A DNA stretch of 64,000 nucleotides, from contig VLTN01000018.1 of NCBI GenBank assembly GCA_008330645.1, forward strand, positions 495,909-559,908, read 5' to 3'. A program made the translations under genes and the position numbers. Source of the stretch: Cafeteria roenbergensis. Lineage: Eukaryota > Sar > Bigyra > Bicosoecida > Cafeteriaceae. Shown here in pieces: positions 9,594 through 18,700 of this stretch. The stretch's first letter is position 1; each line of letters opens with the position of its first letter. Below the pieces are notes generated by a model that saw only the letters and a program-made list of their open reading frames with translations, searched no databases and was not told the origin of the DNA.

Positions 9594-10862
9594 ATGTGGT
9601 CCCGCGGATCGGCGGCTGCTCGCAAGGCTGGGCCCCGCGCAGCGCTGGCGCGCTGGGCGGCGCCTGGTCAGCGCGCGTTCTCCAAGCTCAGCTGCGGGCT
9701 CGTGGGGCTTCCCAACGTGGGCAAGAGCTCCATTTTCAACGCGCTCACGTCTTCCACCATGGCCGAGATGGCGAACTTTCCGTTCTGCACGATTGAGCCG
9801 AACGTGGCGACGGTCCCGGTGCGCGACGCGCGCCTGACCAAGCTCACGGAGATGGCCAACTCGGAGCGCTCTGTCCCCACCGGCTTGGAGTTCATCGACA
9901 TCGCCGGGCTGGTGAAGGGCGCGTCTGACGGCAAGGGCATGGGGAACAAGTTCCTGACGAACGTGCGCTCGACGTCCGCCATCGCGCACGTGGTGAGGTG
10001 CTTCCAGGACGAGGACGTGATCCACGTGCGCGACGGCCAGGACGACGCGGACCACGAGGCAGCGCGCACGCTGGACCCGGTGCTGGACCTCGCCATCATC
10101 GAGGGCGAGCTGGTGCTGGCGGACCTGCAGTCGGCGGAGCTGCAGCTGGCCAAGGCCCGCAAGGGCAAGGGTAAGGCCTCGGGGGCGGCCGGCGTGGACC
10201 CCGCGGCGGCGCTGGCCTTCCTCGAGGGCGTGTGCCCCGCGCTGGAGGAGGGCCAGCCGGCGGCGGCGTGGCTGCAGGAGAAGCACGGCGGCGAGCAGGC
10301 GCTGGCCCCGACGCAGCTGGCCGCGTGGCGGTCGCTGGCGCTCATGACCCAGAAGCCGGCCATGGTGCTCTGCAACGTGGACGAGGCGGCGGCGGGGCCG
10401 GAGAGCAGCGACCTAGTGCGCGCCGTGGAGGAGTGGGTGGCGGCGGAGCGGCCGGGCTGCCCCGTGGTCCGCGTGTGCGCCCCGCTGGAGCTGGAGCTCG
10501 GCGCCATCGAGGACGAGGAGGAGCGGGCGGAGTACCTCGCTGCGATGGGGCTTGCCGAGTCTGCGCTCGCCAGCGTGCAGGCCGCCGCGATGCGGCTTCT
10601 GAACCGCCGGGTGTACTTCACCACGGGCCCGCAGGAGACCCGCGCCTGGCTGGTGAGGGCGGGCACGCTGGCCCCGCAGGCCGCCGGCGTGATCCACTCG
10701 GACCTCGAGAAGGGCTTCATCCGCGCCGAGGTCATCGGGTACGACGACTACGTGGCGTGCGGGAGCGAGAAGGCGGCCAAGGAGGCAGGGAAGATGCGCT
10801 CCGAGGGGAAGGACTACGAAGTGCAGGACGGCGACGTGATGCACTTCCGCCACAACACATGA
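9594..10862 (+). CDS. YchF: Obg-family GTPase YchF, organelle-targeted
   Basis: The product has 422 residues. About 30 N-terminal residues rich in Arg, Ala and Ser (MWSRGSAAARKAG) precede the point where bacterial YchF normally begins, so a mitochondrial presequence is likely. The GTPase core has G1 GLPNVGKSS, the switch region NFPFCTIEPN, G3 DIAGLVKGAS and the unusual G4 NVDE that marks the YchF/OLA1 group and relaxes guanine specificity. A helical insertion follows. The C-terminal TGS-like domain includes YFTTGPQETRAW and EVIGYDDYV and closes with DVMHFRHN, close to bacterial forms. YchF/OLA1 proteins bind ribosomes and translation factors. It is likely the organellar copy; the cytosolic OLA1 would be elsewhere. 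No intron is needed. Confidence 0.9.
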   Translation: MWSRGSAAARKAGPRAALARWAAPGQRAFSKLSCGLVGLPNVGKSSIFNALTSSTMAEMANFPFCTIEPNVATVPVRDARLTKLTEMANSERSVPTGLEFIDIAGLVKGASDGKGMGNKFLTNVRSTSAIAHVVRCFQDEDVIHVRDGQDDADHEAARTLDPVLDLAIIEGELVLADLQSAELQLAKARKGKGKASGAAGVDPAAALAFLEGVCPALEEGQPAAAWLQEKHGGEQALAPTQLAAWRSLALMTQKPAMVLCNVDEAAAGPESSDLVRAVEEWVAAERPGCPVVRVCAPLELELGAIEDEEERAEYLAAMGLAESALASVQAAAMRLLNRRVYFTTGPQETRAWLVRAGTLAPQAAGVIHSDLEKGFIRAEVIGYDDYVACGSEKAAKEAGKMRSEGKDYEVQDGDVMHFRHNT

Positions 10863-11009
10863 CGCGCGACACAGCGCCGGGCGTGCGAGCGAGTGTGCGG
10901 GCGCGAGTGCGCCCCGTTGCGCAGAGCGCCTGCGCGCACCCATCGGCGTCCAATCCTGCTTTAGGGTTCGCTGAACAGGCCCTGTGCTCGCGCGGCCCGC
11001 ACGCACTCG

Positions 11010-12485
11010 TCACACGGGGCAACCGCTTGCAGGGCGGCCCCCGGCTTCAGCCGGCGGCGCGCAGCCGCTCACGAGGCATGCGAGCGACCAGTCGCCCACA
11101 GCGAGGCACGGACTGGCAGCAAGCGCGCGCAGCACGCGCGCCCGCGCCGCTGCCGCGTACACGTCCCCCGTGCGGTCCGCCAGCGCGATGGTGAGCAGCC
11201 GCTGCGCAGCCTCCCGCCTCCTGCCCGCCCCCGCGAGCGCTTCTACGCACACGAGGTCCTTCATCGCGCGGTCGTGCGCGTTGCGGCAGCCAGCCGCGCG
11301 CAGGGCTGCGGCGGGGCTCTCCAGCCCGAAGCTCGCCGTCCAGGCCCGGTACGCCGCCCACACGGCGCCTCCGCCCGCCGCGCGCGCCCCCGCCGCTCCA
11401 GCAGCGGCGCCTCCGCCCGCCACAGCCACGATGGGCTTGTGCAGAGGCGGCCAGCCAATCGCCATCGCCTCCTTCTCCGAGGGCAGCAGCGGCGCAACGG
11501 CGAGCCGGGCGGCCTGCAGCGGGGCGGTAGCGATGAGGCTGCAGACAACGAGCGACGTTGTGTAGGCGGGGACGTCCCAGGGAGGCGAGGCGCGCGCGCC
11601 GCCCTCGCAAGCAGGTTCGGCCGGGGAAGCCGGGGCCGATACCGCCGCTGCGGCGGTATCGGCCCCGGCGGCGCCGACGCGAATGCTGCGGCCCGCGGCC
11701 ATTGCCTGTACCATGAGCACCCCGCAGAGACGCGAAGCGTCGTGCTCCGCGCTGTAGGACAGCCTGTCCGAGTCCACCTGCTTGGCCGCAGTTTGCAGCA
11801 GATGCACCAGCTCGTGGCAGGGCACGTGGAAGCAAGCGAGCGCGTGCTGCGCGCAGGTGGCGCCCCAGGCGCCGTCGTCGTCGTGGCCCATGCCGTCCAT
11901 CATCAGCATGTGCTTGCGGTGCTGCGGCGGCAGGCGCGCAAGGTCGGGAAGCACAAGCTCCGGCCCCGACCGCAGCGGGATCATCGTCCAGCTGCACTCG
12001 AACGACACCTGCTCGCCGGCAGCGCGCTTGCTTTGGACGCTGTACACGACGCGGGCGCGGTCCAGGCAAGGGATGCTGTCCTCACTGCCGCCACACGCCG
12101 CAGCGACGTCCGGGCACATGGATGGAACAGTTTGCGCCACGCACTCGGCCATCCGCTGCGCAATGCCGCGGTAATCGATGGGCATGCGTGCAAGGGGCGC
12201 GCAAACGTCCTTTTCGGCGCCGACCAGGTCGTCGTACGCCGAAAGGGGTCGGCCGTCAGATGTTCGCACAACAACCACTCCCTCGCTCGCGACGCGGAGC
12301 GCCAGGCCGTGCTCTCGGAGCACGCGTCCGATGTCCTCTCGCGCCAACGCGAAGAAATCAGCCACCCAGGCGCCTCGGAGGTCCACGACGCCCTCCTCGC
12401 TGACCGTGCGGGCCAGGCGAAGCAGAGTTGCCGCAGCGAGCGTTCGCAGCAGCAGCGCGTCGTCGGCAGACGCAGCCCATGCCAT
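11010..12485 (-). CDS. Unknown protein with an HExxH motif
   Basis: The product has 491 residues starting MAWAASADDALLLRTLAAAT; I do not recognise the family. The first 300 residues have mixed composition like a folded domain, including paired Cys (SMCPDVAAACGG, SIPCLDR). Near residue 235 is HVPCHELVHLLQ, which contains HELVH, the zinc-metalloprotease signature HExxH, followed by a possible third ligand in SAEHD. The match is short and could be chance. An Ala/Gly-rich middle follows, then a more ordered C-terminal part. Upstream sequence in the same frame to 12950 looks non-coding, so I took the ATG at 12485. It is convergent with the YchF gene, and TG-rich sequence follows its stop. A 41-bp palindrome lies inside the coding region. 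Confidence 0.6.
   Translation of the reverse strand: MAWAASADDALLLRTLAAATLLRLARTVSEEGVVDLRGAWVADFFALAREDIGRVLREHGLALRVASEGVVVVRTSDGRPLSAYDDLVGAEKDVCAPLARMPIDYRGIAQRMAECVAQTVPSMCPDVAAACGGSEDSIPCLDRARVVYSVQSKRAAGEQVSFECSWTMIPLRSGPELVLPDLARLPPQHRKHMLMMDGMGHDDDGAWGATCAQHALACFHVPCHELVHLLQTAAKQVDSDRLSYSAEHDASRLCGVLMVQAMAAGRSIRVGAAGADTAAAAVSAPASPAEPACEGGARASPPWDVPAYTTSLVVCSLIATAPLQAARLAVAPLLPSEKEAMAIGWPPLHKPIVAVAGGGAAAGAAGARAAGGGAVWAAYRAWTASFGLESPAAALRAAGCRNAHDRAMKDLVCVEALAGAGRRREAAQRLLTIALADRTGDVYAAAARARVLRALAASPCLAVGDWSLACLVSGCAPPAEAGGRPASGCPV
11629..11669. repeat. Perfect palindrome with 20-bp arms
   Basis: The arms 11629-11648 and 11650-11669 are exact reverse complements with a single base between them. 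In the minus-strand gene the segment encodes an Ala-rich stretch around GADTAAAAV. Neighbouring sequence shows no second copy. The transcript could form a very stable hairpin. Confidence 0.95.
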
Positions 12486-13016
12486 TCCAGCGCCACGGCG
12501 ACCACGCGCTTCGCTAAACAGAGAGCGCAAGCGCGTGCCGGAGGCACCGGCACTTGGAAGTGCGAGTTCTGGCTCGCCAGGTGCGCCAGCCGCGGGCGGG
12601 CTGCGCAAAGTGCAAGCAGGCGGCCTCCGCTCCCGCGCCTCCTCTGCTCGGGCTGGACTGCGACCGCGCCGGAGATTCCCCGGGCGCCCGCCAGCAGAAA
12701 CAGCCGCTACAGTCGCGTGTGGCCCCTTCCCCCCCCCGCGCCTGGCGCTCGAGTGGCGCTGCCTCACTTGGCAGTCGCGCGAGGCGGGCGATGCTGCCCC
12801 AAGAGCGGGCAGAGCGCCCAGCGCTGGTGGCTTGTGTTGCGCGATGGCGGCGCTCGCCAGCGCGGCGACCAGTGGCCATGCAAGCCTTGACGCGCCCCGC
12901 CCAGTGCGCGCGCGCGCCCTGCGTGCTTTGCCGGCCTCGCACGCGCTCACACTTGCGCACGCCGCACTCAGGACACAGAAGTCCGCCCGCGCGCCGCGCG
13001 GCAGCGGGGCGGCACG
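12486..13016. other. Intergenic spacer, 531 bp
   Basis: This lies between the start of the minus-strand HELVH gene and the stop of the minus-strand NOT2 gene. The part next to the NOT2 stop (about 12930-12985) is TG-rich on the minus strand and resembles other 3' flanks here. I see no gene or RNA in it. It should hold the promoter of the HELVH gene. Confidence 0.5.
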
Positions 13017-14246
13017 TCACGACTTGGGCCCGGCCCGCGCAGCGCCGGAGCCCCCCCCTGAGGTCGCAGCCCCGGCCCCTGCCGCCGCGCCCGGGGCGCC
13101 CGCCGCCGTCGGCGCGTCGGACGAGGCGGTCAAGGCCTTGACAGCAGTCTGAAACATCTTCTCCACCTCCTCCTGCGGCAGCACGGCGGCCATGACCTTG
13201 GCAAGCTCCTCGATCTGCACCGGCTTCCGCCGCCACTCCGTGATGTTGAACAGCTCCAGGCTCGCAGGCTTCCCGTCCGGTCCCATGGTCGGCAGCACCC
13301 AAATGCGCGTCTCGGTGTGCAGGAGCCAGCCTCGCTGGTAGAGCTCCCTGGCAGCGGCGAGCTGGATCATGTCGCGCGGCATCGAGTAGAAGGCGAAGAT
13401 GAGAGTGGTCTCGTCCATGCGGCTGAGGTGGCCGCTGCGCAGGCCCGGCACTCGCACCCGAAACACGGCCGGCAGGTCGTCAATCGGCTGCCGCGATGTC
13501 GGGACGTCGGCAAAGGGAAGGCCGATGGTCGAGACGATGCTGGAGATCTTGAGCTCCAGCCCGAGCTGCGTGAGGTCCTGTCCCAAGGCGACCTCGGCCA
13601 GCGCCCTGTCCTCCTTCCGGATGACGTCACGGAGGCCTCGAAGCCCGTAGTCAACAGCCGTGGTGCCCGCGGCGGCAGAGGCAGCAGCATCCGACGCAGC
13701 CGCAGTCGCGGGACCGGCAGATCCAGCTGCCATCTCCTCCGCCGCTGCCTCGCGCGCGGCCAGTGCGCCAGGCACGGGGCCGCCAGGGCCGCTGGGCGCG
13801 ATCGTGCTGCCCCCTGGGCCCGACCGAAGACCGGGGCGGGCGTCTGAGCTGGCACCAGCCGACTGCGCGCGGCCCGTCCCCGGCTTGGACGGCGACGGCG
13901 CCGCTCCGCCCAAGCCAGCCAAGGACGGGAAGGCGGGCTTGGCGCCCGTTGCAGCCGGGCCAGCCCTGGCTGCGCCGGCGCCGGTAGGCGTGCCCCCAGA
14001 CGCTGCTGTCCGTTGCATCGCAGACCCAAGCGTCGGGTACGCAGCGGAGCCGCTCGAGTGGGACCGAGCCAGCGCAGCTGGCGAAGCCGCGCCGAGCGCG
14101 GGGAACGCGCCCCTCCGCACCGCAGCGGTCGCCCCTGCGTTTGTTGCTGAGCGCCCAAGCGCGTCTCCAACGCGACTGAGCCCTGGAGTGCCGCCGTCGG
14201 CCGCAGAACGCACCCCGCCAGAGCCGGGGGCCGGCATTCCGCTCAT
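13017..14246 (-). CDS. CNOT2: CCR4-NOT complex subunit NOT2
   Basis: The product has 409 residues. The C-terminal half carries the NOT2/3/5 (NOT-box) domain: YGLRGLRDVIRKED, LALGQ-type ALGQDLTQLGLEL, DETTLIFAFYS, DMIQLAAARELYQRGW and ETRIWVLP, in the spacing of CNOT2. The N-terminal half is Ala/Gly/Ser/Pro-rich with FPSLA, FPALG and YPTLG motifs resembling the short conserved motifs of NOT2 N-termini. NOT2 joins the NOT1 scaffold with NOT3/5 and supports mRNA deadenylation, decay and transcriptional control. The tail after the domain (about 50 residues) is Ala-rich. The start at 14246 (MSGMPAPGSGG) was chosen as the first ATG before protein-like sequence; the frame runs further upstream without a clear start. 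It lies head-to-head with the giant secreted-protein gene. Confidence 0.88.
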   Translation of the reverse strand: MSGMPAPGSGGVRSAADGGTPGLSRVGDALGRSATNAGATAAVRRGAFPALGAASPAALARSHSSGSAAYPTLGSAMQRTAASGGTPTGAGAARAGPAATGAKPAFPSLAGLGGAAPSPSKPGTGRAQSAGASSDARPGLRSGPGGSTIAPSGPGGPVPGALAAREAAAEEMAAGSAGPATAAASDAAASAAAGTTAVDYGLRGLRDVIRKEDRALAEVALGQDLTQLGLELKISSIVSTIGLPFADVPTSRQPIDDLPAVFRVRVPGLRSGHLSRMDETTLIFAFYSMPRDMIQLAAARELYQRGWLLHTETRIWVLPTMGPDGKPASLELFNITEWRRKPVQIEELAKVMAAVLPQEEVEKMFQTAVKALTASSDAPTAAGAPGAAAGAGAATSGGGSGAARAGPKS

Positions 14247-15786
14247 TTGAGGAAGACTGGATGAAGCAGCGAGGGACCGATCGAGGCGCCCCGCAAGCAA
14301 AGCTAGCCTTTCTGCGTGGGAGTGCGAATCACAGCCGCTGGCGCGGCAGGCGGGCGGTCGGGCAATGCGCCAGGCGCCGAAGCCCGCGGACAGCGGGCCC
14401 TGGCCGGCCAGGCAGCAAGGAAGGCTGTGGGGGGGATCTGGGGCGCCCCAAGCAGCCCGCCATCGGACCCGCCCCTCCCACCCTGACATCCAGACCACAC
14501 TCGGCCATCGTCCGGGGGCGCAGTGCCGCTCGCTGGGCTCGGCGCTTCGGACCGGCATCGCCGAGGTGGCCAGCTCGAAGCTCGCTGCCGGGCCATCGTT
14601 TGCGCCGAGCGCCAGCCTCCGAGCGGGCCATTCCCCGCGCAACGTCGGCCAAAGGGAGCCCGCATTGCTGCAGCGCACGGCGCCCCGGAGTAGGCGTCGC
14701 GGTGCACGGAGAGCAGCGAACGCTCCCCAGGAGTTTGCGGCGCGGCCGGCCTCGCGCAGGGCGCGCGCGCGCTGCTGTGGGCGGCACCCCCCGTGGCTTC
14801 CAAGGCCAGCGGCTTGCGGCCAAAGAGTGCGGACGATCCGCAGGTGGTGGCGGGCAGGGGCCAGGGAGCGGCCCCTGGGCCGCGCTGGCGCGGGATGGGC
14901 CTCGCCGTCTCACCTTTGTCGGATGCGATGAGTGCTTTGAGTTGTCGATCTGAACTATGAGTCAGCAGCAAAGTTGTGGCAAGCCGCGCCCGAGTTGGTA
15001 ATCCAGATTCGGACCGAGACCCAGCGCGTCCGTTCGCACAGCCGGCCCAGCAGTCTCGGGGTGGCCGCCCAGTCCCCACAACGGTGTGGCGTGGCAAAGC
15101 TTCGACGCAGTGCGGCGGAAGAGCGACCTCGAGGCGGCGGTGGTGGGGAAACCACAAGCCCATTTCGACCGTCGTCGCAGCAGCAGAACTCGCAACACTT
15201 GGTTTGTTGGCCGAATTGCAACCAGCGCGCGCGAGCGCGCGCAAGCAAAGCGCGCACAGCGTGCGGAGCGCGGGGGAGGGCGACCGGCTGCTTCCGCCAG
15301 GCCTGCTCCGCCTGGAGCGGGCGGGCCAGCTTCAGCGTGGCGAGAGCCGGGCGGCATTCCTTTGTGGCTGGTATGGTTTTCTGACCCTTGCGGGGCGTCG
15401 TTTTGCGTTGGGCAGAGCTGCCGCTGTTGGTTGGGGGAGAGCGTCGAAAGCAACTGTCGACGAGCGCGCCCCGCCGCCCACCGCGCGGCGAGCAGACGCT
15501 GCCGCCTGCCCCGCCTTTGGGGCCAAGCGCGAGGCGCTGGGCGCCAGCACTGTGGCAGCGGCCCAAGCGCACGCGCTAGTCTCCCGTCGGCCGACCACTG
15601 GCCCTGCCACTCCCGGTCCAGTCCGCTGCGCCAGTTGCCGGCGAGCCGCTGCAACCCATCACCGGCCCAGCGAGTCGGCTTGCGCAGCGCGGCTGCCTGC
15701 CAGAGGCAACGGCAGGTGCCGGGGCCGGCCAGCCGGTGTTTGGTTGTGCAGCAGTCAGAGCGGCGCACGTTCAGCCCCGGCTCGAC
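14247..15786. other. 1.54-kb intergenic region between divergent genes
   Basis: This is the longest spacer between divergent starts in the window. Open frames exist on both strands (for example 14962-16062 minus), but none shows family motifs or protein-like composition. It probably holds the separate promoters and 5' UTRs of NOT2 and the giant gene. No RNA gene was recognised. An unseen 5' exon of the giant gene is possible. Confidence 0.5.
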
Positions 15787-18700
15787 ATGCGCCGGCGCGT
15801 CTCCCGGCCGCGAGCAGCAGCCGCACTGATTGCTGGGGCCATTGTGGCGATCGCGTCGTCCGGCGTTGTCGGGGTTGCCGGGTCCTCGCTCGCGGACGTT
15901 CTGGCGGCTGTTGCAGAGCTGCGCGTGGTTGTGCAGCCAGCGGGCGCTCGCGGCGGGGAGGCGTTTGACACGCAACCGGTGGTCGAGGCCGTCGATGCCA
16001 GCGGGCAGCGAGTGGGGTGGCTCGGCAACACGACGCGCGTGTCCGCAGAGGTCGTCGAGCACGGCACAGGGTCGCGGTTCCTCGCGCTCAACGGCTCTGC
16101 CACGTCGGCGTTTGCCGACTTCGCGCCCAATGGCACAGCGGGCGAAGGGACGGCGACGTTCAGCGGGCTGTCGATCGCAGAGGCGCCCGCGGAGGGCGTG
16201 GTGCTCCGGTTTGCGCTCGACTTCCCGGCGGGCGTGGCGGCGCCGTGGGCGGCCTCTACGGCCTTCAACGTGAGCGTAGGGCCGGCCGTGCGGCTGGGGC
16301 TACGAAGGGAGCCGGGCGCGGCGGAAGGCGGCCTCGCCTTCCGCGCACAGCCGGTTGTGGAGGTGCAAGATGCTGGTGGCAATCGCGTCGACGGCGACAA
16401 CTCCACCACGGTCACCGCGGCGCTGGTCGTGGACGCCGCCGCGGAGGGCAACGCCACGCTCTCCGGCGCCGGCGTTGCCTCCGCGCTGACGATGGTGCGG
16501 GGCTCTGTTTCGTTCCGCGACCTCGCCATCGACGTGCGCGGGGTGGGGTACGTGATCAGGTTCACCGCGGTGGCGGGGCCTGCGGCGCGAAACGTCACAG
16601 GGGCGGCGGCTCAAGTTGACAGCCCGCCCTTCACGGTCGGAACCGGTCCCACCGCGGCCATGCGCTTCGTCCAGGCCGTGGGGGGCGCCCGCGGCGGAAT
16701 CCCCTTTCTCCAGCAGCCCGTGGTCGAGCTGGTTGACGCCGGAGGCAACGTGAACGAGGAGGACAACCACTCCACTGTGACCGTGTCCGTCGTCGCAGAC
16801 CCGACGCTGCCCGGCCTCACGGCCACCCTGTCGCCGGCCTTCCTGTACCACCCCTATCCGCTCGACGAGGTGCGGGCGAGCGTCGGGAACGGCTCCGTCT
16901 ACGTCAACCTGACCGGGAGCACAGCCGCCCTCCAGCTGGACCCGCCCCTGCTGCACGGAGACCGGGTCACCATCGGCGACGGCGCTTGGGAGTACCCTCC
17001 TCGTGGCCTTCCCGGCGCGCTGGTGCGGCTGGTGGCCGTGGGAGGCACGGAGCGACTGCGCCTCGACGAACCCTGGGCAGGGCCCGCGGCGTTCGACCAG
17101 CGCCTCACGCGCCAGTCCCCCGGCCTCACGGCCAGGGTAGTCAACGGCAAAGCTTCGTTCGTCAACCTCACTCTGGACCGAGCGGGCTCCGGTTTCCGGC
17201 TCCTCTTCACGAGCAGCCTGCGGCCGGACCCCGAGGGCACGCTGTTGGGCCGCGGCCGCCGAGGCATGGGCCGCGTGGGGTATGGGTTTGGCTACGGCGC
17301 CGACCTTCCGGACCCCGTGGCCGCATACCCCAACGACTACGACCCGCCTTTCCAGGTGAACCGCCAGGACTCCGGCCCCGCGTACCTGGCGGCCAGCGCG
17401 GAGGTTTCGGCGCACGGGTTCGCCGCGCCGTGGCCGGGGTCCGCCCCCGCCCCGAACATCACCCTCGTCACGGACCACTTCGTGGTGGGCCTGGGCGACC
17501 CGGACCACCTCCGCATCGACGTTCCCGCCGCGGGGGCATGGGCGGGCGGCCAGCCGTTCCTCCGACAGCCCGTGCTTTCGCTGCGCGACGCCGGCGGCAA
17601 CCTGCTCGTTTGGCAGGAGGGCGCCGTGGTCACCGCGTCGCTGACTGCCGACCCCACCGGCGGCGCGCTTCCCGCGCTTTCCGGCTTTGTCAACGTGTCA
17701 ATGGTGCAGGGCCAGGCGGAGTTTCTCAACCTGGCAGTCTCGCGCGAGGGAGTCGGGTTCCAGCTCTCATTCCACGCGGCAGTGCCGGGGTGGGGCTCCT
17801 TTTCCACCTCCCAGCGCCTCGATGTGCTGCCTTCGGCGGAGTGGCAGGTGTCGCTCCCGGACGCGCAGCCTGGCGACCGAGCGGGCGAGAGCGTCGCGGT
17901 GTCTGGCGACGTCCTTGTTGCTGGGTCGCCCCACGACAGGGCCCCCACGAAGGAGATTCAGATCGTCGAGACAACGGGCGACTCGGACTCCTTCGTTGCC
18001 GAGATCCAAGCCGTCGGAACCGCGGCCGACGCCCAGCTGGAGGTGCAGGAGATTTTGTTCGAGTCACTGAGCCCGCACCTGGGTCTCGCGTCGCTGGACC
18101 CGTCTCTTCCATCGACGCCGTGGCACCCAGGCGCGAACGGGTCCTTCGCCGTGCTGTGGGGCGATCGCCGCACGGCGCCCATCCCGGTGCAGGCGGCGCA
18201 CGCCGCCTTTGTTCAGGTGGTGCTCGAGCAGGAGATGACCAAGGCAGGCTCGGGCGCGCTGCGCGTGTCGGAGCGCCGGTTCTCCGAGCCGGTCACCGAC
18301 GCGAATGGCACCGCCATCGGCGCGCGGCAAGTCACGGCATGGGCCGTCACGTTCGTTGGGCGAGACACCGGGCCAGTCGAGCAGATGCGGGTGGACGGCT
18401 CCGGCCTTGGGGCGTTCGAGGTCGCGCTCGCACCCAGCGCGCAGCCGGTGGCGACGGGCGCATCGGCGCAGCTGCCGGCGGCTCGCGTGCGGGTGCAGCA
18501 GGTGTCTGAGGCAACCGTCGTCGACGGCGCGTTCACGCTGTCCCTCACGGACACGTCCGGCGCCCAGCTCGTGACTCCGCCTGTGCCCCACAACGCAACG
18601 GCGCTGCAGTTGCGCGACGCGATCCAGGCCCACCTGGGAACCGGCCCGGTTTCCGTCTCGCGCCACGCGTTCGCCCCTTCAACGTCCTACCCGAACCCCG

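Noticed and set aside
14962-16062. 366-residue minus-strand frame upstream of the giant gene
   Set aside because: Composition is not protein-like, no motifs are seen, and it overlaps the signal peptide of the giant protein antisense.
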